In this document: positions 55,291-63,103 of the stretch, in pieces | Position numbering within the stretch: position 1 is the stretch's first letter | Layout: every line of letters begins with the position of its first letter | DNA from: Blastococcus sp. TML/M2B | GTDB lineage: Bacteria > Actinomycetota > Actinomycetes > Mycobacteriales > Geodermatophilaceae | NCBI RefSeq assembly: GCF_016612865.1 | Contig: NZ_JAENZZ010000001.1 | Coordinates: 682,001 to 746,000, forward strand | DNA: 64,000 bases | Direction of reading: 5' to 3' | Translations under genes and position numbers: made by a program | The notes under the pieces: generated by a model | Databases searched by the model: none | What the model saw: the letters and a program-made list of their open reading frames with translations, nothing else | What the model was told of the DNA's origin: nothing

Positions 55291-55989
55291 GTGGCCCCGC
55301 CCGACCGCTCCCGCACCCTGCGCGACGCCGTCGGGCTCGGCGTCGCCGTCGGCCTCTACGGCATCGCGTTCGGCGCGGCCGCCGACGCCGCGGGACTGGA
55401 CGCCTGGCAGGCGATGACCCTGTCGCTGCTGATGTTCACCGGTGCCTCGCAGTTCGCGCTGGTCGGCGTGCTCGGCGCCGGGGGCAGCGCGCCGGCGGCG
55501 GTGGGCAGCGCGCTGCTGCTGGGCACCCGCAACACCGTCTACGGCGTGCGGATGGCACCGCTGCTGGCCCCGCGCGGCGCGGCCGGGCGGGCGGCTGCGG
55601 CGCACCTGGTCATCGACGAGTCGACGGCGATGGCCGTCGCCGCGCCGGACCGCGAGCTCGGCCGGCTGGCGTTCTGGGTCACCGGCGGCACGGTCTACCT
55701 CGGCTGGAACGCCATGACCCTGGTCGGCGCGCTCGGCGCCTCCGGCCTGGGCGGCACCGCCGAGGCGGCCCTGGACTCCGTCGTCCCGGCCGCCTTCCTG
55801 GCGCTGCTGTGGCCGCGGCTGACCGCGCGCGGCTCGGCCGAGCCGGGCGCGCAGCGGCGGGTCGCGCTCGGGGGCGCGGTGGTGGCGCTGGCGCTGACGC
55901 CGTTCGTGCCGGCGGGCGTGCAGGTGATCGTGGCGGTGGTCGCCGTCGCGCTGGCCGGCCGGCCCCGGACGGCGGAGCTGCCGGCATGA
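55291..55989 (+). CDS. azlC: AzlC-family branched-chain amino acid exporter, large subunit
   Basis: 232 aa, start GTG 55291. Multi-helix inner-membrane protein: AVGLGVAVGLYGIAFGAAADAAGLDAWQAMTLSLLMFTGASQFALVGVLGAGGSAPAAVGSALLLGTRNTVYGVRMAPLL is the AzlC signature (FTGASQFA and LLGxRNxxYG). AzlC with AzlD exports branched-chain amino acids or analogues in characterised systems. Stop overlaps azlD start (ATGA). Confidence 0.92.
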   Translation: MAPPDRSRTLRDAVGLGVAVGLYGIAFGAAADAAGLDAWQAMTLSLLMFTGASQFALVGVLGAGGSAPAAVGSALLLGTRNTVYGVRMAPLLAPRGAAGRAAAAHLVIDESTAMAVAAPDRELGRLAFWVTGGTVYLGWNAMTLVGALGASGLGGTAEAALDSVVPAAFLALLWPRLTARGSAEPGAQRRVALGGAVVALALTPFVPAGVQVIVAVVAVALAGRPRTAELPA

Positions 55990-56303
55990 GCCCCGACACG
56001 CTCTGGCTGGCCGTCGTCGTCGCCTCGGTCGGCTGCTACCTGCTCAAGCTGGCCGGGATGTCGGTGCCCGCGGCGTGGGTGGAGCAGCCCTGGGTGGCCC
56101 GCGTCGTGGACTTCGTGCCCGCTGCGCTGCTGGCCGCCCTGGTCGCGGTGCAGGGCCTGACCAGCGACGACCGGCTCGTGGTCGACGGCCGGCTGGCCGG
56201 GCTGGCGGTCGCCGCGCTGGCGCTGGCGCTGCGCGCGCCGTTCATCGTGGTGATCGTGCTGGCCGGGGCCACCGGCGCCGGCGTGCACGTGCTGACCGGC
56301 TGA
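55986..56303 (+). CDS. azlD: AzlD-family small subunit
   Basis: 105 aa, ATG 55986 overlapping the azlC stop. Four short helices: TLWLAVVVASVGCYLLKLAGMSVPAAWVEQPWVARVVDFVPAALLAALVAVQGL, then LAGLAVAALALALRAPFIVVIVLAGATGAG. Size and pairing are those of AzlD. Sixteen bases from the convergent DUF1003 gene. Confidence 0.92.
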   Translation: MSPDTLWLAVVVASVGCYLLKLAGMSVPAAWVEQPWVARVVDFVPAALLAALVAVQGLTSDDRLVVDGRLAGLAVAALALALRAPFIVVIVLAGATGAGVHVLTG

Positions 56304-56319
56304 CCGGACACGGGCCGCG

Positions 56320-56865
56320 CTAGGCCTGGGCGCCGCCGGCCGCCTCGGCCTGCTCGCGCTCCCGCTTGCGGCGCTTCTTCTCGCGCTTCTCCTGCTCCTC
56401 GGCGCTGTCCTCGAGCAGCCGGCTCAGCTCGCCGCGGATGAAGTCGCGGGTGGCCAGCTCGCCGACCGCCACGCGCAGCGAGGCCAGCTCGCGGGCCAGG
56501 TACTCGGTGTCGGCGCGGGTCTGCGCGGCGCGGGAGCGGTCCTCCTCGGCCTGCACGCGGTCCCGGTCGGCCTGCCGGTTCTGGGCCAGCAGGATCAGCG
56601 GCGCGGCGTACGCGGCCTGGGTGGAGAACGCCAGGTTGAGCAGGATGAACGGGTAGGGGTCCCACCGCCAGGCCACCGCGACGACGTTCAGCGCGATCCA
56701 GACGATGACGAAGATCGTCTGCCAGGCCAGGTAGCGGCCGGTGCCCAGGAAGCGCGCGACCGCCTCGGCGCCCGCGCCCACCGCGTCGGGGTTGAGCCGG
56801 GGCAGCCAGGAGGCCAGCCGCCGGGGCCCGCCGCTGGGGACGTCGAGCCGCGGGGTCTCAGCCAC
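56320..56865 (-). CDS. DUF1003 membrane protein
   Basis: 181 aa, ATG 56865. Two helices with the DUF1003 pattern: WQTIFVIVWIALNVVAVAWRWDPYPFILLNLAFSTQAAYAAPLILLAQNRQADRDRVQAE (about residues 48-107), then a charged coiled-coil tail ending KREKKRRKREREQAEAA. Overlaps the upstream MgtE-N gene end by eight bases. Same order as Rv1231c-Rv1232c (from memory). Function unknown; the pairing hints at a link with cation homeostasis. Confidence 0.9.
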   Translation of the reverse strand: MAETPRLDVPSGGPRRLASWLPRLNPDAVGAGAEAVARFLGTGRYLAWQTIFVIVWIALNVVAVAWRWDPYPFILLNLAFSTQAAYAAPLILLAQNRQADRDRVQAEEDRSRAAQTRADTEYLARELASLRVAVGELATRDFIRGELSRLLEDSAEEQEKREKKRRKREREQAEAAGGAQA

Positions 56866-58096
56866 GACGGGCCCGCTCGCGCCAGTCCTCGGGCAGCAGG
56901 TGGTCGAGGACGTCGTCCACGCTCACCGCGCCCACGAGCCGGCCCTGCGCGTCGACCACGGGGGCGGCGACCAGGTTGTAGGTGGCGAAGTAGTGGGTCA
57001 CCTCGGCCAGCGGCGCCTCGGGGCGCAGCGGGTCGAGGTCGTCGAGGACGCCGCTCACCAGGTTCGAGGGGGGTTCGCGCAGCAGCCGCTGGATGTGCGC
57101 CAGGCCCAGGTAGCGGCCGGTGGGCGTGGCCGACGGCGGGCGGCAGACGTACACCTGGCTGGCCAGCGCCGGGGTCAGCTCCGGCTCCCGGACCCGCGCC
57201 AGCGCCTCGGCGACGGTGGCGTCCGGCGCCAGGATCACCGGCTCGCTGGTCATGATCCCGCCGGCGGTGTCCTCGGAGTACTTGAGCAGCTGGCGGACCG
57301 GCTCGGCCTCGTCGGGCTCCATGAGCTCCAGCAGCCGGTTGCGGTCGACGTTGGACAGCTCCGCCAGCAGGTCCGCGGCGTCGTCGGGGTCCATCTCCTC
57401 GAGGACGTCGGCGGCGCGGCGCTCCTCGAGCGTGCCGAGGATGACCACCTGGTCGGCCTCGGGCAGCTCGCCCAGGACGTCGGCCAGGCGCTCGTCGTCC
57501 ATGGCCTCGGCGACCTCGTGCCGCCGCTTGATCGGCAGCTCCTGCAGCGCGTGCGCCATGTCGGCGGCGTTGAGCTCGCGGTAGGTCGCGATCAGCGTCT
57601 CCGCGCCCTGCCCGGTCTGCGCCAGCGCGAGCCCCGAGACCTCGTCCCAGGCGAGGGTGTGCAGCTGCCCGCGGCGGCCCAGCCGGCCCGGCTCCTGCAC
57701 CGCGAGCCGCGACATCTGCCAGTCGCCGGTGCGGGTCTGCTCGATGCCCGCGTCGACGACGGTCGCCGGCCGGCCGCTCTCCACGATCTGCACCGACCGG
57801 TCCAGCAGCTCGCCCAGGACCAGCGTCTCGCCGGCCCGCTGCTCGAAGCGCTTGAGGTTGATCGTGCCCGAGGCCAGCAGCACCGCGCCCTGGTCGATGC
57901 CGGTCACCCGGCCCATCGGCACGAAGATCCGCCGGCGTGCGACGACCTCCACGACCAGGCCGAGCACCCGGGGGCAGGCCGTCCCCACCCGCAGGGCGAC
58001 GACGACGTCGCGCACCTTGCCCACGCGGTCGCCGTTGGGGTCGAACACCGTCAACCCGGCGAGCCGCGAGACGTACGCCCTGCTCACCGTCGTCAC
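56858..58096 (-). CDS. PRC-barrel / MgtE N-terminal / CBS-pair protein (Rv1232c-like)
   Basis: 412 aa, start GTG 58096. Order: PRC-barrel-like repeats (residues about 5-150: VSRLAGLTVFDPNGDRVGKVRDVVVALR), MgtE N-domain (about 165-280: LNAADMAHALQELPIKRRHEVAEAMDDERLADVLGELPEADQVVILGTLEERRAADVLEEMDPDDAADLLAEL), then two CBS domains (about 285-405). The MgtE membrane pore domain is absent, so this is a soluble sensor-like relative rather than a magnesium channel. Coupled to DUF1003. Confidence 0.92.
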   Translation of the reverse strand: MTTVSRAYVSRLAGLTVFDPNGDRVGKVRDVVVALRVGTACPRVLGLVVEVVARRRIFVPMGRVTGIDQGAVLLASGTINLKRFEQRAGETLVLGELLDRSVQIVESGRPATVVDAGIEQTRTGDWQMSRLAVQEPGRLGRRGQLHTLAWDEVSGLALAQTGQGAETLIATYRELNAADMAHALQELPIKRRHEVAEAMDDERLADVLGELPEADQVVILGTLEERRAADVLEEMDPDDAADLLAELSNVDRNRLLELMEPDEAEPVRQLLKYSEDTAGGIMTSEPVILAPDATVAEALARVREPELTPALASQVYVCRPPSATPTGRYLGLAHIQRLLREPPSNLVSGVLDDLDPLRPEAPLAEVTHYFATYNLVAAPVVDAQGRLVGAVSVDDVLDHLLPEDWRERARRG

Positions 58097-58120
58097 GGGG
58101 CTGAGGCTACCGTCGGCGCC

Positions 58121-58993
58121 GTGAACGGCCCGGAGCTGCTGGACTATGAGATCGTCGACGTGTTCGCGCCGCGGGCCTTCGCGGGCAACCCGCTGGCCGT
58201 CGTCCTCGACGCGGACGCGCTGAGCACCGAGCAGTGCCAGGCGCTGGCCAACGAGTTCCACCTCTCCGAGACCTCGTTCCTGAGCGCGCCCACCGAGCCC
58301 GGCGCGGACTACAAGGTGCGGATCTTCACGCCCTACGCCGAGCTGCCGTTCGCCGGGCACCCCAGCGTCGGGGCGGCGCACACGCTGGTCCGCGCCGGGC
58401 GGCTGCCCGCGGGCACGCTGCGCCAGGAGTGCGGCGCCGGCGTGCTCGACGTCGTCGTCGACGGGGACGGCGCGACGCTGTCCGGTGGGACGCCGACGCT
58501 GCAGGACGGCCCGGCCGCCGAGGAGCTGGCGCGGGCGATGGGCCTGACCGCCGGCGACGTCACCGGCGTCCCGGTCGAGGTGGCCGGCTGCGGGCTGCCG
58601 TTCGCCTACCTGTCCGTGCGCCCCGACGCCGTCGACCGCGCCGTTCCGGACCCGGCCGCGCTGCGCGCCTTCTCCGTGGGGGAAGGCGTCTCGGTGCTGT
58701 CCTGGGACGCCGCCACCGCCACCGCCTACGCCCGCGTGTTCGCCGCCGACCTCTCCTGGGGCGAGGACCCGGCGACCGGCTCCGCCGCGCTCGGCACCGG
58801 GGTGTGGCTGGTCGAGACCGGCCTGCTCGCCGCCGACGGGACGTCGTCGTACACGGTGCGGCAGGGCGAGGCGATGGGCCGCCCGTCGGTGCTGGAGTGC
58901 ACGGTGACCGCGGCGGCCGACCGCGCGGTGGCCGCCACGGTGCGCGGCGCGGTCGTGCCCGTGGCGAGCGGCCGGATCCGGGTGCGCCGCTGA
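58121..58993 (+). CDS. PhzF-family isomerase/epimerase
   Basis: 290 aa, start GTG 58121, 24 bases from the divergent start. Diaminopimelate-epimerase-like fold with PhzF marks: YEIVDVFAPRAFAGNPLAVVLDAD, NEFHLSETSFL with the catalytic Glu, RIFTPYAELPFAGHPSVGAAHTL, and WGEDPATGSAALGTGVWLVETGL. No phenazine genes nearby, so the substrate is unknown, as for most of the family. Confidence 0.92.
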   Translation: MNGPELLDYEIVDVFAPRAFAGNPLAVVLDADALSTEQCQALANEFHLSETSFLSAPTEPGADYKVRIFTPYAELPFAGHPSVGAAHTLVRAGRLPAGTLRQECGAGVLDVVVDGDGATLSGGTPTLQDGPAAEELARAMGLTAGDVTGVPVEVAGCGLPFAYLSVRPDAVDRAVPDPAALRAFSVGEGVSVLSWDAATATAYARVFAADLSWGEDPATGSAALGTGVWLVETGLLAADGTSSYTVRQGEAMGRPSVLECTVTAAADRAVAATVRGAVVPVASGRIRVRR

Positions 58994-59056
58994 CGCGCGT
59001 CCACCGCGTCGTCCTCGTGGGCGGTCCAGCGGCCCGGCGGTCGGGACGTCGCGCTC

Positions 59057-59917
59057 ATGGGCGTGGCCGTGCTGGGCGTCTCGATGTCCGGGCCGCTCAC
59101 CGCGCTGGTCGTCGCGCCGGTGCTGGCCGTGGCCTTCTGGCGCAACGCCGCGGGCGCCGCGCTGCTGCTGCCGGTGCTGCTCACCCGCGAGCGCGCCTCG
59201 CTGCGGGGGCTGGCGCTGCGGGACCTGCGCAGCTCCGTCGTCGCCGGGCTGTTCCTCGCCGCGCACTTCGCCGCCTGGCTGCCCAGCCTGACGATGACGA
59301 CGGTCGCCGCGTCCACCGCGCTGGTCACGACCACCCCGATCTGGACGGCGCTGGCCGCCCGGTACGCCGGGGTGCGCCTGCCGGCCGCGGTCTGGTGGGG
59401 GCTGTGGCTGTCGGTCCTGGGCGCCGCGCTGATCGCGGGCGTGGACGTCTCGGTGAGCCTGGAGGCGCTGGCCGGCGACGTGCTGGCGCTGCTCGGCGCG
59501 ATCTTCGCCGGGGGCTACGTGCTGGCCGGCGCCCGCGCGCGTGAGCGGCTGTCCACCTCGGCCTACGCCGTGGTCGCGTACTCGGTGTGCGCGGCCGCCG
59601 TCGCCGTCGGGGCGCTGGTGTTCGACGTCCCCCTGCTCGGCATGAGCGGGCGGGACTGGCTGCTCATCGCCGGCATCACGGTCTGCGCCCAGCTGCTCGG
59701 GCACACGCTGCTCAACCTGGTGCTCTCCACGGTCGGCCCGACGATGGTCAGCCTGGTGATCCTGCTCGAGGTGCCGGGGGCGACGCTGGTCGCGCTGGCG
59801 CTGCTGCAGCAGGCGCCGCCGCTGCTCGCGCTGCCGGGGATGGTCGCCGTCGTCGTGGGTGTCGGCCTCGTGGTGCGTGGCAGCCGGCCGACGACGCTGG
59901 TCGAGCCCGCCACCTGA
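59057..59917 (+). CDS. EamA/DMT-family transporter
   Basis: 286 aa from ATG 59057, the only start codon in this frame after the PhzF stop. Ten helices: MGVAVLGVSMSGPLTALVVAPVLAVAFWRNAAGAALLLPVLL, second EamA repeat near VLALLGAIFAGGYVLAGARARERL, ending MVSLVILLEVPGATLVALALLQQAPP. The ATG lies very close to the first helix, so a few N-terminal residues may be missing. Substrate unknown. Distinct from the EamA protein at 26456. Confidence 0.85.
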   Translation: MGVAVLGVSMSGPLTALVVAPVLAVAFWRNAAGAALLLPVLLTRERASLRGLALRDLRSSVVAGLFLAAHFAAWLPSLTMTTVAASTALVTTTPIWTALAARYAGVRLPAAVWWGLWLSVLGAALIAGVDVSVSLEALAGDVLALLGAIFAGGYVLAGARARERLSTSAYAVVAYSVCAAAVAVGALVFDVPLLGMSGRDWLLIAGITVCAQLLGHTLLNLVLSTVGPTMVSLVILLEVPGATLVALALLQQAPPLLALPGMVAVVVGVGLVVRGSRPTTLVEPAT

Positions 59918-59958
59918 CCGGGATGTCACATCCCGCGGCGCTGCGTCGTCCCAGGTGC

Positions 59959-60712
59959 ATGACATCGAAGATCGCAGTCGCGGGCGGGACCGGCGTCGTG
60001 GGGCGGCACGTCGTGGACGTGGCCGGGGGGCGCGGGCACGACGTCGTCGTCCTGGCGCGGAGCAGGGGCGTGGACCTCGTCGACGGCACGGGCCTGGACG
60101 AGGCGCTGCGGGGGAGCGAGGCCGTCGTCGACGTCACCTCGGTGTCCACCCAGTCCGGCAGGGGGTCGCGGCGCTTCTTCGGGGCGGTCACCACCCACCT
60201 GCTCGACGCCGGGGCGCGGGTCGGCGTGGGGCACCACGTCGCGCTCTCCATCGTCGGCATGGACCGCGCGCCCGACGGCTACTACGCGGGTAAGGCCCTC
60301 CAGGAGGAACTGGTGACGGCGGGTCCGGTGCCCTGGAGCCTGCTGCGCGCCACCCAGTTCCACGAGTTCGCGGCGCAGATGCACGCCCGGCTTCAGGTCG
60401 GCCCCCTGCACCCGGTGCCGGTCATGCGCTCGCAGCCGGTCGCGGCCCGCGAGGTGGCCGAGCGGCTGGTCGCGCTGGTCGAGGCGGGGCCCTCGGGGGC
60501 GGGTCCCCGACCTCGCCGGGCCGGAGGTGCTGCGCGTGCCCGACATGGTCCGGCGCTACGCCCGGGCCACCGGCGCGCGGGGCGTCGTCGTCCCCGTGCC
60601 GCTGCCCGGCCGGCAGGGACGGGCCTTCCGCGACGGCAGCCTCACCGCGGGCCCCGGGGCCGATCTGGGCACGCAGACCTTCGACCAGTGGCTCGCCGCG
60701 CTCCCCGGGTGA
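59959..60712 (+). pseudogene. NmrA-like NAD(P)-binding protein, frameshifted
   Basis: ATG 59959. Atypical SDR: IAVAGGTGVVGRHVVDVAGGRGHDVVVLARSRG, VVDVTSVSTQSG, HHVALSIVGMDRAPDGYYAGKALQEELVTAGPVPWSLLRATQFHEFAAQM. The frame breaks near 60492 (an extra base between 60492 and 60499). The second frame continues RVPDLAGPEVLRVPDMVRRYARATG. Removing the C at 60492 restores EAGPRGRVPDLAGPEVL, typical of the family. Length 754 is 3n+1. Redox or sensory role unknown. Probably intact in the organism. Confidence 0.85.
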
Positions 60713-60794
60713 TCACCGCGCCAGCGCGTGCGGCGACGCCCGTCGCTACGCTCCGTGCAACCGAATCCTGTCCACTCCTACCCGCGGAGGCACT

Positions 60795-61748
60795 GTGGCC
60801 GAGCTCCGATCCCGCCGTTCCAACCTGGCCGTTCCCGGCAGCAACCCCCGGTTCCTCGAGAAGGCCAAGGGCCTCCCCGCGGACCAGGTGTTCCTCGACC
60901 TCGAGGACGCGTGCGCGCCGCTGGCCAAGCCCGGAGCCCGCAAGAACATCGTCGCGGCCCTGAACGAGGGCGGCTGGGGCGACAAGATCCGCACCGTCCG
61001 CGTCAACGACTGGACGACGGAGTGGACCTTCCAGGACGTGCTCGAGGTCGTCGGCGGCGCCGGCGCGAACCTCGACGCGATCATGCTGCCGAAGGTGCAG
61101 GACGCCGCGCAGGTCAAGGCGCTGGACATGCTGCTCACCCAGATCGAGAAGGCCAACGGCCTGGAGATCGGCAAGATCGGCATCGAGGCGCAGATCGAGA
61201 CCGCGCAGGGCCTGATCAACGTCAACGACATCGCGTTCGCCAGCGACCGCATCGAGACGATCATCTTCGGCCCCGCCGACTTCATGGCCTCGATCAACAT
61301 GAAGTCGCTGGTCGTCGGTGCGCTGCACCCGGACTACCCCGGCGACCCGTTCCACTACATCCTCATGCAGATCCTCATGGCCGCCCGCGCCCGCGGCGTG
61401 CAGGCCATCGACGGCCCCTTCCTGCAGGTGCGCGACGTGCCCGCGTTCGAGGAGGTCGCCAAGCGCTCGGCGATGCTCGGCTTCGACGGCAAGTGGGTCC
61501 TGCACCCGGGCCAGATCGACGCCGCCAACGAGATCTACGCGCCGTCGCAGGAGGACTACGACCACGCCGAGCTGATCCTCGACGCCTACGACTGGTCCAC
61601 CTCGGAGGCCGGTGGCAAGAAGGGCTCGGCGATGCTCGGCGACGAGATGATCGACGAGGCCAGCCGCAAGATGGCGCTGGTCATCGCGGGCAAGGGCCGC
61701 GCCGCCGGCATGTCCCGCACCTCGACGTTCACCCCGCCGGAGAGCTGA
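60795..61748 (+). CDS. CitE-like CoA-ester lyase (malyl-CoA/citramalyl-CoA type)
   Basis: 317 aa, start GTG 60795 with GGAGG upstream. HpcH/HpaI TIM-barrel lyase: RSNLAVPGSNPRFLEKAKGLPADQVFLDLEDACAPLAKPGARKNI, GIEAQIETAQGLINVNDIA with the metal Glu, IIFGPADFMASI with the metal Asp, and KWVLHPGQIDAANEIYAPS. The sequence type is close to L-malyl-CoA/beta-methylmalyl-CoA lyases. Likely part of a CoA-ester pathway together with the nearby acyl-CoA dehydrogenase; exact substrate not certain. Followed by a terminator hairpin. Confidence 0.9.
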   Translation: MAELRSRRSNLAVPGSNPRFLEKAKGLPADQVFLDLEDACAPLAKPGARKNIVAALNEGGWGDKIRTVRVNDWTTEWTFQDVLEVVGGAGANLDAIMLPKVQDAAQVKALDMLLTQIEKANGLEIGKIGIEAQIETAQGLINVNDIAFASDRIETIIFGPADFMASINMKSLVVGALHPDYPGDPFHYILMQILMAARARGVQAIDGPFLQVRDVPAFEEVAKRSAMLGFDGKWVLHPGQIDAANEIYAPSQEDYDHAELILDAYDWSTSEAGGKKGSAMLGDEMIDEASRKMALVIAGKGRAAGMSRTSTFTPPES

Positions 61749-61761
61749 CACCGGCTGTGCC

Positions 61762-61797
61762 GACGGCCGCCCGGGGGGTCCTCCCCGGGCGGCCGTC
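61762..61797. terminator. Bidirectional hairpin terminator
   Basis: Perfect 15-bp stem GACGGCCGCCCGGGG (61762-61776), loop GGTCCT, complement 61783-61797. Lies between the convergent CitE-like and DHFR-like genes, 13 bases after the first stop and six bases beyond the second. No U-tract. Confidence 0.85.
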
Positions 61798-61803
61798 GTC
61801 GTC

Positions 61804-62448
61804 CTACCGCCGCCAGAACAGGTGGTGCGTGACGCCGCTCGGGCTCGGGACGACGTCGCAGTGGAAGCGGTCGAGCAGCTCGTCGGGCGACGTCCAGAGC
61901 CGGGCGCCCGCGCCGATCTCGAGCGGTGCCACCGCGACGTGCAGGGTGTCGACCAGGTCGGCGTCGAGGAACTCGCGGATCGTCGTCGCCCCGCCGCCGA
62001 GCCGGACGTCCCGGCCGTCGGCCGCGTCGCGGGCCCGGGCGAGGACGGTGGCCGGGTCCTCGTCGGTGAAGTGGAACGTCGTATCCGACAGGGTGAACGA
62101 CGGCCGCAGGTGGTGGGTCAGCACGAAGACCGGCGTGTGGAAAGGCGGCTCGTCGCCCCACCAGCCCCGCCACTCGAGGTCCCGCCACGGACCGCGGTGC
62201 GGGCTGAACTTGTGGGCGCCCATGATCTCGGCGCCGATGTTGTTCGCGAAGTCCCGGGCGAGGACGTCGTCGAGACCGCGGCTCCCCCCGGGCTCGCTGC
62301 GGTTCGGGAAGCCGGCCGTGGCGAGGAGCCAGGACATCAGCTGCCCCGGGTCGGCGGAGCCGAAGGGCCGCTCCAGGCTCTGGCCCTCGCCCGCCCCGAA
62401 GCCGTCCCGCGAGACGGTGAAGTTCTGCACCCTGAGCAGCTGGTCCAT
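61804..62448 (-). CDS. Dihydrofolate reductase-fold (RibD C-terminal-like) protein
   Basis: 214 aa, ATG 62448. RibD_C/DHFR-like fold of the YyaP/YwjB kind: LRVQNFTVSRDGFGAGEGQSLERPFG, DFANNIGAEIMGAHKFSPHRGPWRDLEWRGWWGDEPPFHTPVFVLTHHLRPSF, DVRLGGGATTIREFLDADLVDTLHVAVAPLEIGAGARLW. NADPH-dependent reductases in characterised relatives, but most are unassigned. Stand-alone gene. Confidence 0.9.
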   Translation of the reverse strand: MDQLLRVQNFTVSRDGFGAGEGQSLERPFGSADPGQLMSWLLATAGFPNRSEPGGSRGLDDVLARDFANNIGAEIMGAHKFSPHRGPWRDLEWRGWWGDEPPFHTPVFVLTHHLRPSFTLSDTTFHFTDEDPATVLARARDAADGRDVRLGGGATTIREFLDADLVDTLHVAVAPLEIGAGARLWTSPDELLDRFHCDVVPSPSGVTHHLFWRR

Positions 62449-62511
62449 CGGATCTCCCGTCGTGGTCGTCGCCCCGTCAGACCGGCGGGACGCCGGGAAC
62501 TCGTCGGTGGA

Positions 62512-62931
62512 TCAGGAGAACCCGGTGCTGGTCAGCGAGGCGAAGGCGATGACCCAGAAGACGATCACCAGCGCGAACAGCGCGGTCGCGATGCCGCCGA
62601 CGATGATCCCGGCCAGCGCCAGGCCGTCGCCGCCCTCGTGCGTCTCGCGGATCTGCCGGCGGGCGATGATCCCGGTGATCAGCCCGGCCGGTGCGAAGAC
62701 GAACGCCAGCACCAGCGACAGGATCGCCAGCGAGTTCGTCGGGCGGCCGTAGCCGTAGCCGGGCGGGTAGGGCGAGCCGTACACCGGCGGGCCGTACTGC
62801 GGCGGTGCGTACTGCGGCTGCCCGTGCGGCGGCTGCCCGTACCCGGGCTGCGCGAACGGCTGCTGCCCGTACGGCGGCGGACCCGGGTGGGGGCCGGGCG
62901 CGGTCCGCGGGCCGTCGTCGGGGGTGCTCAT
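62512..62931 (-). CDS. DUF4190 membrane protein with Pro/Gly/Tyr-rich N-terminus
   Basis: 139 aa, ATG 62931. Residues 1-63 are a low-complexity cytoplasmic tail with repeated GQPPYG/PPQYGPP-like units. It is followed by two helices: NSLAILSLVLAFVFAPAGLITGIIARRQIRE (DUF4190 core) and GDGLALAGIIVGGIATALFALVIVFWVIAF. Function unknown; common in actinobacteria, sometimes near the division or cell-wall machinery. Confidence 0.88.
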   Translation of the reverse strand: MSTPDDGPRTAPGPHPGPPPYGQQPFAQPGYGQPPHGQPQYAPPQYGPPVYGSPYPPGYGYGRPTNSLAILSLVLAFVFAPAGLITGIIARRQIRETHEGGDGLALAGIIVGGIATALFALVIVFWVIAFASLTSTGFS

Positions 62932-63103
62932 CGGTTCGTCTCCTGCTCACGGTGCGGGCGGGGGTGGCCGGTGCGGCTACTCCACCACGCGCCGGCCCCC
63001 CGGAAGGGCAGACATGGCCATTTCTGCCCTCGTGGGCGGGGGCCTGGCGGGCTAGCCCATACTTTCCGCTGACCATGGACACCGGAGTCCCCGGAGGAGA
63101 CCG

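Noticed and set aside
56858-58096. Magnesium transporter MgtE
   Set aside because: No membrane pore domain is present; only PRC-barrel, MgtE-N and CBS domains are visible.
58994-59060. Possible extra T near 59041 breaking a longer EamA transporter start (GTG 59017)
   Set aside because: The frame from ATG 59057 already encodes the full helix set, the position is not in the 500-bp phase of the other errors, and no ribosome site supports the longer start.
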